Assembly (NCBI GenBank): GCA_001798715.1
Contig: MGSF01000013.1
Coordinates: forward strand, 16,068-48,236
Length of the DNA: 32,169 nt
DNA from: Deltaproteobacteria bacterium RIFCSPLOWO2_02_FULL_50_16
GTDB taxonomy: Bacteria > UBA10199 > 2-02-FULL-50-16
Reading direction: 5' to 3'
Shown here piece after piece: positions 7,647-14,169 of the stretch. Position numbers and translations under genes: made by a program. The first letter of the stretch is position 1. Each line of letters begins with the position of its first letter. The notes beneath the pieces were generated by a model that saw only the letters and a program-made list of their open reading frames with translations, was not told the origin of the DNA and searched no databases.

Positions 7647-8814
7647 ATCTCTCATCATTATTTTCCTCGTCATCTTTGTCGATCTCCTGGGATTTGGCAT
7701 GATCATCCCCATCCTGCCCTATTATGCCAAATCCTTCGGGGCCAGCGCGACACAGATGGGCTGGCTGATGGTGTGTTACTCGGGTCTTCAATTTATTTTT
7801 TCCCCATTCTGGGGATCCCTGTCGGACCGGTACGGCCGGCGCCCCATCCTCTTAACAAGCATCCTGGGTGTCGGTGCCTCGATGATCGTCTTGGGGGCAG
7901 CCTCGTCACTCTTCTGGCTCTTCACCGGGCGTCTCTTGGCGGGATTTTTCGGGGCCAATGTCGCCGCCGCCTCTGCTTATATTGCCGACATCACGCCCCC
8001 TGAAAAAAGGGCCAAGGGGATGGGGATGATCGGCGCTGCCTTTGGCCTCGGTTTTTTGTTTGGTCCTGCCATCGGCGGTTTTCTCTCCCAATGGGGTTAT
8101 GGGACGGCCGCCTTTGCCGCCGGGGGGCTCTCCCTGGCCAATTTTCTCTTTGCCCTTGTTGTTTTAAGAGAGCCCCGTCGACAGAGCGACGGGGCCCATC
8201 GTTCCCATTTTCAAAAAGATCTCTGGTTCAAAATATTACGGAGCCCCCCCACGGGGATCCCCATCCTCCTCTTTTTTCTCGTCACCACCGGCTTTGCCCA
8301 GCTGGAGACCGTCTTTGCCTTTTTCATCCTGGAGCGTTTTGGTCTCCAAGCCCCTCATGCCGGCTATATCTTGGCCCTGATGGCCCTGGTGATAGTCCTC
8401 ATCCAAGGGGGCGCCATCGGAAGGCTCTCTCACAAGTTTGGTGAGGCGCGTCTTGTTATCTGTGGCACCCTTGTCATGGGGATTACCTTGATTGCCGCCA
8501 GCTTTAGCCTCCTTGTGACCCTTTTTATCGTGGCCCTTATTTTTCATGCCCTGGGCTACAGCATCACTCATCCTTCCTTAATGAGTCTCACCTCACGTCA
8601 TGCCCCTCAAAATCTACAGGGAATGACCATGGGGATCTATCAATCGGCGGGGAGCATGGCCCGTGTCATCGGCCCTTTGACGGCCGGAATCCTCTACGAT
8701 CATCTAGGTCTTAGAACCCCCTTTTGGGTGGCAGGGGGGTTCTTTTTATTGGCGACCCTTATTATGGGAATTCAAAATCGGCGGGACAAGAATGGGGTCG
8801 GAAAGGTGGTGTGA
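7636..8814 (+). CDS. Major facilitator superfamily exporter, TetA-like
   Basis: The 392-residue integral membrane protein has about twelve hydrophobic segments. The MFS signature between TM2 and TM3 reads GSLSDRYGRRPILL, and the opening VDLLGFGMIIPILPYYA is typical of the TCR/Tet (DHA1) drug:proton antiporter branch. Known members extrude small molecules, but sequence alone does not support tetracycline resistance here. It is not a NarK-type nitrate/nitrite carrier despite following the nir genes. The central cytoplasmic loop between TM6 and TM7 contains a perfect 9-bp DNA hairpin related to the repeat in nirB. It overlaps the preceding gene by 11 bp and ends 3 nt from convergent bcp. Confidence 0.88.
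   Translation: MNRKSLIIIFLVIFVDLLGFGMIIPILPYYAKSFGASATQMGWLMVCYSGLQFIFSPFWGSLSDRYGRRPILLTSILGVGASMIVLGAASSLFWLFTGRLLAGFFGANVAAASAYIADITPPEKRAKGMGMIGAAFGLGFLFGPAIGGFLSQWGYGTAAFAAGGLSLANFLFALVVLREPRRQSDGAHRSHFQKDLWFKILRSPPTGIPILLFFLVTTGFAQLETVFAFFILERFGLQAPHAGYILALMALVIVLIQGGAIGRLSHKFGEARLVICGTLVMGITLIAASFSLLVTLFIVALIFHALGYSITHPSLMSLTSRHAPQNLQGMTMGIYQSAGSMARVIGPLTAGILYDHLGLRTPFWVAGGFFLLATLIMGIQNRRDKNGVGKVV
8172..8200 (+). repeat. Minimal palindromic element inside the exporter gene (element C)
   Basis: GCCCCGTCG (8172-8180) pairs perfectly with CGACGGGGC (8187-8195) around the loop ACAGAG. The nirB element has the same loop and the same stem except for one compensated pair (CCCGGCG/CGCCGGG there, CCCGTCG/CGACGGG here). 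The following CCATCG extends the match to the complement of the nirB flank CGATGGGCCCC. It encodes RRQSDGAHR in the central hydrophilic loop of the transporter. Confidence 0.6.
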
Positions 8815-8817
8815 AAA

Positions 8818-9285
8818 TCACGGGGTCTTTTGGAGGATCTCGAGGGTTTTCTCGGCATTTCCCTGGGCGGCCACCTTTCCCGCCCATGAAAGAATCCTTC
8901 CCCCCTCATCGATCACCACCGTGGTGCGAAAGGGGCCCATCATCTTTTTACCATAGAGTTTCTTTTCACCCCAGGCCCCGTATTTTTCATGAACCTCGTG
9001 ATCCGCATCCGAGAGCAGGGGAAAATTGAGCCCATATTTCTTTTTAAATTTTTTATGTTCCTCAAGACTGTCGCGACTGATCCCTAATACAATAATCTTC
9101 TTGGATTTGAACCTTTTCATCAGGTCGCGATACTCACACGCCTGTACCGTACAACCGGGGGTATCATCCTTGGGGTAAAAATAGAGGACGACCTTTTTCC
9201 CCACCAAGTCCTCCAAAGAGATCTTTTTTCCCCCATCGCTTTCAAGCGTAAAGAGGGGGGCCTTGTCCCCGGGTCTTAAATTCAT
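8818..9285 (-). CDS. bcp: Thiol peroxidase/peroxiredoxin, BCP/PrxQ family
   Basis: This peroxiredoxin reduces hydrogen and organic peroxides using thioredoxin-type donors in the cytoplasm. From ATG 9285 the protein is 155 residues, the normal BCP length. The peroxidatic Cys45 in DDTPGCT and the resolving Cys50 five residues later are both present, with the family's FYPKDDTPGCT block. A longer in-frame extension upstream is rejected: a strong GAGGAGG ribosome site lies just before 9285, and the family N-terminus begins LRPGDKAP. The start overlaps the stop of the upstream ferredoxin gene by 4 bp (ATGA), so the two are translationally coupled. Confidence 0.94.
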   Translation of the reverse strand: MNLRPGDKAPLFTLESDGGKKISLEDLVGKKVVLYFYPKDDTPGCTVQACEYRDLMKRFKSKKIIVLGISRDSLEEHKKFKKKYGLNFPLLSDADHEVHEKYGAWGEKKLYGKKMMGPFRTTVVIDEGGRILSWAGKVAAQGNAEKTLEILQKTP

Positions 9286-9635
9286 AGTGCCTCCTCTTCC
9301 GTCATGAGCCGAACCACAGGCTGGCCCCCAAGGAGGTGACCCTCGATGATCTCCCCAATATCTTCCTGGGTGACATGGCTGTACCAAACCCCCTCGGGGT
9401 AGACAACCATATTGACGCCCTTTTCACACAGTCCCAGACACCCGCTCTTGGTGACCTTGATGTCTTTCCCGGCATGGCGTTGGGCAATCCCCTGCTTCAG
9501 GAGATTGACGATCTCCAATCCCCCCTTGGCCCGACAACACCCCTTGGGGTTTTCCGGGGGCCTTTCATTGACACACACAAAGACATGACACTCATGTACG
9601 TGTCTACACGTCCCTTTAGGGATAGGTTTTGTCAT
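9282..9635 (-). CDS. Thioredoxin-like [2Fe-2S] ferredoxin
   Basis: A 117-residue protein of the thioredoxin-fold [2Fe-2S] ferredoxin family (Aquifex Fd / NuoE C-terminal type). The four likely cluster ligands are Cys21 (FVCVNERPP), Cys33 or 34 (NPKGCC), Cys66 and Cys70 (SGCLGLC), matching the family spacing. Extra cysteines at 10 and 16 are unusual. It is the first gene of a two-gene unit with the peroxiredoxin bcp, suggesting a role in redox supply or oxidative-stress defence (inference). No Shine-Dalgarno sequence is visible. A TTGACC-17-TAGCCT pair ends 8 nt before the ATG, and a 7-bp inverted repeat overlaps the start codon. Confidence 0.88.
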   Translation of the reverse strand: MTKPIPKGTCRHVHECHVFVCVNERPPENPKGCCRAKGGLEIVNLLKQGIAQRHAGKDIKVTKSGCLGLCEKGVNMVVYPEGVWYSHVTQEDIGEIIEGHLLGGQPVVRLMTEEEAL

Positions 9636-9672
9636 AGGTATCTAGGCTATGACAAAGGAGAGGGGAGGTCAA
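9631..9672 (-). promoter_or_regulatory. Putative promoter and operator-like inverted repeat at the ferredoxin start
   Basis: On the minus strand TTGACC (9672-9667) and a weak TAGCCT (9649-9644) are 17 nt apart. GTCATAG (9631-9637) and CTATGAC (9647-9653) form a perfect 7-bp inverted repeat with a 9-nt spacer that spans the start codon and the -10 region. Such a position would suit repressor binding or an mRNA hairpin controlling initiation, but no regulator is known. Confidence 0.35.
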
Positions 9673-9740
9673 GAGTGTGCCCCTCAAGGGAGAAAAAGCA
9701 CCCCCTTGCTATTCAAAATCATTCTCTTTAAGATGCCTGA

Positions 9741-11162
9741 ATGCCCCCCCCTCTAAAAGTTGTCGTGATCGGTGCGGGTCCAGGAGGTTACGCCGCCGCC
9801 TTTAGGGCCGCCGACCTGGGCCTTGAGGTCAGTCTTGTCAGTACCGAAGGAGGTCTGGGCGGCACCTGCCTCCATCAAGGCTGCATCCCCTCCAAGGCCC
9901 TTCTGCACATCGCCAAGGTCATCACTGAAAGCAGGGAGGCCAAAAAATGGGGCCTCGAATTCGGCGCCCCCAAGATCGATCTCCAAAAAATTCAGGCCTG
10001 GAAGGAGGGTGTTGTCCAAAAAATGACGGGGGGCCTCCATCATCTGTGTCAACAGCGCAAAATTAATTATATTCCGGGACGGGCCAGTTTCATCGATCCT
10101 CATACCCTCCAAGTGACTTCTCAAGAGGGTCGTCATCAAGATCTACATTTTGACAACGCCATCATCGCCACGGGGTCATGCCCCGCTACCCTTCCTGATC
10201 TCATGTTGAAAAGCCCCCGATTTTTGGACTCGACATCGGCTCTTAATCTCAAAGAGATCCCCAAGACACTTCTTGTGATCGGCGGCGGCTACATCGGGCT
10301 GGAGCTGGGTTTTGTCTATGCCTCATTAGGTTCTCAAGTGTCCCTCGTCGAGATGACCACGAGCCTCCTTCCGGGAGTGGACCGCGATCTCGTGCGTCCC
10401 CTGGCCAAACGACTGGGAGACCTCTTTCAAGACATCTCTCTCAAGACCCAGGTCAAGAGATTGGGAGAAAAGAAGGGGGACATCGAGGTCGTCTTTGAAG
10501 GCGAGGGAAAAAATGATGCACAAACCTTTAGTCACGTCCTCATGGCCGTGGGCCGCAAACCCCATACCGATGATTTGAATCTAGGCTGCACAAGGGTCAA
10601 GACCGACGACAAGGGTTTCATCGAAGTGGATGCTAAGCGTCGTACCAACGAACCTCACATCTTTGCGATCGGCGATGTTGCCGGACCTCCCATGCTCGCG
10701 CACAAGGCCACGCACGAAGGATGTCTCGTGGCTCAGGTGATTGCCAAAAAAGATATCCAGTCGAAGCCCAAGGCCGTCCCGGCAGTGGTCTTTACGGATC
10801 CAGAGATCGCCTGGTGCGGATTGATGGAGACAGAGGCCAAGGAACAGGGGCTCAAGGTCCAGGTCGTGCGTTTTCCCTGGATGGCCTCGGGGCGGGCCGC
10901 CACACTGGATCGCCAAGAAGGTCACACAAAACTGATCTTGAATCCAGAGACAGGACATATCTTAGGTGTCGGCATCGTCGGTCCCGGGGCCTCCGAACTC
11001 ATTGCCGAAGGGGTCCTGGCCATCGAGATGGGGGCCAAGGTCGGAGACCTCTCCTCCTGCATCCATCCCCACCCCACCCTCTCCGAGACCCTTAAGGAGG
11101 CCGCAGAGATCTTCCACGGCTTAAGTACTCACCTGTACCGACCGATAAAACCGGAGGTTTGA
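9741..11162 (+). CDS. lpdA: Dihydrolipoyl dehydrogenase (E3)
   Basis: E3 reoxidises dihydrolipoamide in 2-oxoacid dehydrogenase complexes or the glycine cleavage system, using FAD and NAD+. The 473-residue protein has the N-terminal FAD fold (VIGAGPGGYAAA), the redox disulphide Cys43/Cys48 in GGTCLHQGCIPSK, the NAD fold (VIGGGYIGLELG), FAIGDVAG, and the C-terminal catalytic HPHPTLSETLKEA motif of the dimer interface. No E1/E2 genes are adjacent. The upstream -10-like TTTAAG (9727-9732) ends 8 nt before the ATG and there is no ribosome site. The last part of the gene (11041-11143) is duplicated 2929 bp downstream, so an integration or duplication event ended inside its 3' end. The protein then finishes with RPIKPEV instead of the RPRQATK encoded by the second copy. 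Confidence 0.95.
   Translation: MPPPLKVVVIGAGPGGYAAAFRAADLGLEVSLVSTEGGLGGTCLHQGCIPSKALLHIAKVITESREAKKWGLEFGAPKIDLQKIQAWKEGVVQKMTGGLHHLCQQRKINYIPGRASFIDPHTLQVTSQEGRHQDLHFDNAIIATGSCPATLPDLMLKSPRFLDSTSALNLKEIPKTLLVIGGGYIGLELGFVYASLGSQVSLVEMTTSLLPGVDRDLVRPLAKRLGDLFQDISLKTQVKRLGEKKGDIEVVFEGEGKNDAQTFSHVLMAVGRKPHTDDLNLGCTRVKTDDKGFIEVDAKRRTNEPHIFAIGDVAGPPMLAHKATHEGCLVAQVIAKKDIQSKPKAVPAVVFTDPEIAWCGLMETEAKEQGLKVQVVRFPWMASGRAATLDRQEGHTKLILNPETGHILGVGIVGPGASELIAEGVLAIEMGAKVGDLSSCIHPHPTLSETLKEAAEIFHGLSTHLYRPIKPEV
11041..11143 (+). repeat. Upstream copy of a 103-bp direct repeat (lpdA 3' end)
   Basis: These 103 bp recur at 13970-14072 with a single mismatch (G at 11135, A at 14064). Identity stops abruptly at both ends. 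The repeat lies within the lpdA coding region and covers its C-terminal dimerisation helix. The two copies bracket 2826 bp holding two unrelated genes, resembling attL/attR of an element integrated at the 3' end of a gene, although no integrase lies between them. Confidence 0.9.
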
Positions 11163-11220
11163 TAATTCCTTCATTCTCCCACGTCGGACTCTGTGTACAA
11201 AGGATGTCAAGATAGGAACG

Positions 11221-11250
11221 GGCTTGAATTTAAATTGGCTTGAATTTAAA
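11221..11250 (+). repeat. Two tandem copies of a 14-bp AT-rich motif upstream of the GH8-like gene
   Basis: GGCTTGAATTTAAA occurs at 11221-11234 and again at 11237-11250, a 16-bp period of about one and a half helical turns. It sits 56-85 bp before the start of the exported glycosidase-like gene, where a transcription factor could bind. No convincing -35/-10 pair is evident. Confidence 0.4.
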
Positions 11251-11305
11251 CTACACAACTTTGTTTTATGTGAAGCGATAAGGGATCGAGTTGGGAGGTT
11301 GGGAG

Positions 11306-12619
11306 ATGCGACCATGTTGGATTTTCATCATCACGGTTGTCTTGTGTCTTAGCAATACAGCCTGTCCAATGAAGACAACCGACAATTCTCAAGATGATGG
11401 GGCTTCGGCCAGTGAAGGATCCGGTCAGGACCAACCCGAGGAAGTTCGCGATGATGATGACGACGATAATAAAACCGATGACAATGACAGCGATGATGAC
11501 AACCAAGGGAATGTGTACACCTGTGCCGATGAAATCCTTCCTCCCATGACACAGCCAGAAATCTTGGGCAAATATTTCCTCGTCGAGACCATGACAACCC
11601 CTGAAGGGGGAATCTGGTCGAATCTTAAAGACACATGGCCTTTAGAAGCGGGCTATGGAGTCAACCACGATCTCCTTTCTGAGAGTGCGGGTCTCGCCTT
11701 GATGTATGCGGCCTACGCAAGGGATAAGGCCCTCTTTGATCGTTACCTGGCCTTTGTACGGGATTATTTAAAAACGGATGATGGACTCCTCATTTGGAGG
11801 ATCAATTTAGAGCTAGGAGAAGAAGAAACATCGAGCGCTTCCATTGATGACCTTCGAGTGGTGAAGGGATTGTTATTGGGTTATGAATGCTGGAGGGAAG
11901 ATGGAATTAGGAGTCTGGCCCTTCAGATCGCCAATGGGGTCAAGACCTACAATTTTCATGATTGGATCTTGATCTGGGGGAGTTATTGGGATGATGGTTT
12001 TGTTGGTGTCGACAACACACCGGAGAAAATTCTTTCTTATATTGATACGGAGGCCATGCAACTCCTGACCGGTCATGATGCCTCATGGGATCCGATCCTG
12101 CAGGACAATGTTTCTTTCTTAAGCCAAGGGCTCATCGAACCCGGCAATCCTTTAAATGGGCTCTTTGAAGATACTTATGAAGGGGGACAATACCAGCACG
12201 ATCCTAATGAGTTGGCGAGCATGATTCGTGGAATGCACACGGCTCTTTGGCTGGCGAGGGGAGGAAGAACGGACTTGGCGCAACGCTCACTCAATATGGT
12301 GAAAAAAGAGTTTAATGAAACCCATCACATTTCTCACAAATATCACTGGGACGGTTCCCCTGAGGGAGGGGCTCAAGACATGGCGGTTTATGGGATTATT
12401 GCCCGCTTGGCCTACGCCTTAAACGATGTTTCCTTTGCTGAGGCCATTCTTGAAAAGATGTCAGGGATCCAGATTACAGAGGCAGGGCATCCCTATTATG
12501 GGGCTTTTACATGGGAGGAGGACGATATCGCAGACCAGAGGGTTTATATATTTTCTCATCTGAATGCTCTCGTCGTGTTTGCTTATCAGAGATATCTCAA
12601 TCGCATCATCCCTCAATAA
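11306..12619 (+). CDS. Exported GH8-like (six-hairpin glycosidase) protein with Asp-rich linker
   Basis: The 437-residue protein starts at ATG 11306 with GGGAG just upstream; a TTG at 11291 is in frame but less likely. A hydrophobic signal segment (CWIFIITVVLCLSNTAC) ends at a cysteine that could be lipidated, although Asn at -3 is atypical for a lipobox. An acidic, Asp/Asn-rich linker of about 45 residues follows, with a run of six Asp. The body contains LLSESAGLALMYAA, then DDGLLIWR and SSASIDDLRVVKGLL. These match the glycoside hydrolase family 8/BcsZ pattern, in which the Glu of S-E-[GS] is the general acid and the family has A-S-D-A-D/L. It probably cleaves a beta-1,4-linked polysaccharide at the cell surface, but the substrate is unknown. 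It lies in the inserted 2.8-kb segment. Confidence 0.7.
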   Translation: MRPCWIFIITVVLCLSNTACPMKTTDNSQDDGASASEGSGQDQPEEVRDDDDDDNKTDDNDSDDDNQGNVYTCADEILPPMTQPEILGKYFLVETMTTPEGGIWSNLKDTWPLEAGYGVNHDLLSESAGLALMYAAYARDKALFDRYLAFVRDYLKTDDGLLIWRINLELGEEETSSASIDDLRVVKGLLLGYECWREDGIRSLALQIANGVKTYNFHDWILIWGSYWDDGFVGVDNTPEKILSYIDTEAMQLLTGHDASWDPILQDNVSFLSQGLIEPGNPLNGLFEDTYEGGQYQHDPNELASMIRGMHTALWLARGGRTDLAQRSLNMVKKEFNETHHISHKYHWDGSPEGGAQDMAVYGIIARLAYALNDVSFAEAILEKMSGIQITEAGHPYYGAFTWEEDDIADQRVYIFSHLNALVVFAYQRYLNRIIPQ

Positions 12620-12665
12620 CCCGACTATGGCCCCATATCCCCTGGCACATCGCACCGGCTTGACT

Positions 12666-12704
12666 GCTTCCAGGTGGAGCAGGAAAAAGGGCTGGAGCTT
12701 TTTT
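12666..12704 (+). terminator. Possible intrinsic terminator after the GH8-like gene
   Basis: GCTTCCAG (12666-12673) pairs with CTGGAGC (12692-12698) with one bulged T, closing an 18-nt loop, followed by six T (12699-12704). The large loop makes it a moderate candidate. The T-run overlaps the -35-like TTGACA of the next gene. Confidence 0.4.
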
Positions 12705-12751
12705 GACAAAAAAAGTGCTTGTAATATTGGTATAAAATATGCAATATTACA
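12703..12751 (+). promoter_or_regulatory. Promoter region of the AAA ATPase gene with a perfect 10-bp inverted repeat
   Basis: TGTAATATTG (12720-12729) and CAATATTACA (12742-12751) are perfect inverted repeats with a 12-nt spacer that contains an extended -10-like TGG-TATAAA (12728-12736). TTGACA (12703-12708) lies 22 nt upstream of TATAAA, longer than optimal. A repressor dimer bound here would cover the -10 box, so autoregulation or silencing of the ATPase gene is plausible. Confidence 0.5.
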
Positions 12752-12760
12752 TGTACTTTT

Positions 12761-13954
12761 ATGCACCACCGGAAACGCCATATCCTCGATATCTTGTCCA
12801 AGCGGGCCAAAATTTTCCCGGTGGTCGGGCTTGTGGGGCCGCGTCAGGTCGGCAAAACCACTTTTTTGATGCGGGAGTGGAAAGCGGGCACTCAAGCCCA
12901 ATATATCACGCTGGATAAATCAGAAACGGTCAAACGAGCCAAACGGGAACCGGAAAATTTCCTGCTCTCTGCATCGGATGATCTGAAAAAAAAATTGATC
13001 ATTGATGAAGCACAAAAGGTCCCTCAGCTTTTTGATTCGATCAAATCGATTATTGATGAAAGGAGACGCGTCGGCCAGTTCACTCTCTCCGGCTCCGTGG
13101 AGTTCTCCGACAAATCGGGGGTTCGTGAGTCGCTGGCCGGTCGCATCGGTCTATGCCGTCTCTATCCGATGACATTGCGCGAGCTGGCACAGAAGCCGTT
13201 GCGGACCCCATGGGTCAAGGGGTGGAAGGAATATCAACCTCAAGTGACGGCCCGGGATGTGGACATCTGGCTGAAACGGGGCGGCATCCCGATATTTTGC
13301 TCTTTGCATAACGAAACAGAAGTGGGGCTTGCCGTCCAAAGTTGGTTAGAGGCACTTTGCTATCGTGATTTACAGAAACTCAAAGGAGCACATTTGGACG
13401 GCGATGTGGCGATGGCAATTCTTGGCACTATCGCGCGCAATCCGACCCTCAACGCAAGTTCCGTCGCTCAAGATGCCGGGGTAAACAGAAATACGGTTCA
13501 AAAACATTTGGATGCTCTTGAGGCCATTTTTCTCCTTTATCGATTGCCTTCCTTTGATAACCGGCGCGCGGCGCCCGATTATGTTTTTTTTGACCCCGCT
13601 CTTTTGCACTACTTTTTGGGAAATCGGGATGACGCGTTTGTCCGTCACCAAACGCTCCGCACACTTCTGGTCAACGAGATTCTGGCCCAATATGAATACA
13701 GTGGGGAGGGCCGTCCGGGGCTGTTTGCCTATCGCTCACGCGGGGGAGCTGAAATTGATCTCGTTATCCAAAGCAAAAAGAAAACGCTGGGGGTACGGCT
13801 AAGCATTACCAGCGATATTTCTTCCTACTCCCTGCGGGGTCTCAAAAGTTTTCTTGCCAAGCAGGGGCTTGCTCAAGGGATTGTGTTGGCACCAGTCACC
13901 GAAACCTTTAATATAGACGGGATATCGATCATACCATGGACGCATATCGGTTGA
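12761..13954 (+). CDS. AAA ATPase with C-terminal DUF4143 domain
   Basis: The 397-residue protein belongs to the AAA_14/DUF4143 family. Walker A is GPRQVGKT (residues 26-33), Walker B is KLIIDEAQ, and FTLSGSVEF corresponds to the sensor region. The C-terminal half contains a winged-helix-like segment (LNASSVAQDAGVNRNTVQKHLDALE) and AYRSRGGAEIDLVIQSKKKTLGVRL. That last block resembles the E-[IV]-D-[LF]-V motif of a restriction-endonuclease-like fold. The cellular function of the family is poorly known; members are common in accessory DNA and occur in many copies per genome. There is no clear Shine-Dalgarno. The gene lies within the segment flanked by duplicated lpdA ends, consistent with horizontal acquisition. 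Confidence 0.85.
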   Translation: MHHRKRHILDILSKRAKIFPVVGLVGPRQVGKTTFLMREWKAGTQAQYITLDKSETVKRAKREPENFLLSASDDLKKKLIIDEAQKVPQLFDSIKSIIDERRRVGQFTLSGSVEFSDKSGVRESLAGRIGLCRLYPMTLRELAQKPLRTPWVKGWKEYQPQVTARDVDIWLKRGGIPIFCSLHNETEVGLAVQSWLEALCYRDLQKLKGAHLDGDVAMAILGTIARNPTLNASSVAQDAGVNRNTVQKHLDALEAIFLLYRLPSFDNRRAAPDYVFFDPALLHYFLGNRDDAFVRHQTLRTLLVNEILAQYEYSGEGRPGLFAYRSRGGAEIDLVIQSKKKTLGVRLSITSDISSYSLRGLKSFLAKQGLAQGIVLAPVTETFNIDGISIIPWTHIG

Positions 13955-13969
13955 CCCAGCAATGCTTGT

Positions 13970-14091
13970 TCGGAGACCTCTCCTCCTGCATCCATCCCCA
14001 CCCCACCCTCTCCGAGACCCTTAAGGAGGCCGCAGAGATCTTCCACGGCTTAAGTACTCACCTATACCGACCACGACAAGCAACGAAATAG
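13970..14091 (+). pseudogene. lpdA 3'-end remnant (downstream copy of the 103-bp repeat)
   Basis: Positions 13970-14072 duplicate 11041-11143 of lpdA at 102 of 103 positions. In the lpdA frame the copy reads GDLSSCIHPHPTLSE onward for 39 codons and ends in its own TAG at 14089-14091 after RPRQATK. It has no start and is preceded by unrelated sequence, so it is not expressed as a protein. The preserved frame and separate stop are what is expected if an element integrated at the gene's 3' end and supplied a replacement terminus. Which copy is ancestral cannot be told from the window. Confidence 0.85.
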
Positions 14092-14102
14092 TCCTCATCC
14101 CC

Positions 14103-14160
14103 AAGGAGAGCTTGTTAACAAAATCTCTCCTTGACTCCACCCGATAACCAGACCAATATT
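14103..14160 (+). promoter_or_regulatory. Hairpin and putative promoter upstream of metH
   Basis: AAGGAGAG (14103-14110) and CTCTCCTT (14125-14132) are perfect 8-bp arms around a 14-nt loop that contains the self-complementary TTGTTAACAA. The right arm overlaps TTGACT (14131-14136), which is 18 nt from AATATT (14155-14160). The -10 box ends 9 nt before ATG 14170, implying a very short leader. The inverted repeat could be an operator over the -35 box or a terminator for read-through from upstream, although it lacks a T-run. No cobalamin or SAM riboswitch fits in this space. Confidence 0.4.
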
Positions 14161-14169
14161 CCTGCCTCT

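Noticed and set aside
7636-8814. NarK-type nitrate/nitrite transporter
   Set aside because: The sequence has the TCR/Tet drug-exporter hallmarks and lacks nitrate-signature motifs despite its nir neighbours.
11144-13969. Autonomous integrative element between the lpdA duplicates
   Set aside because: No integrase, transposase, excisionase or terminal inverted repeats are visible; only the flanking duplication supports insertion, so it is reported as a candidate segment instead.
14073-14169. Cobalamin or SAM riboswitch upstream of metH
   Set aside because: Fewer than 100 nt are available and no conserved riboswitch core elements are seen.
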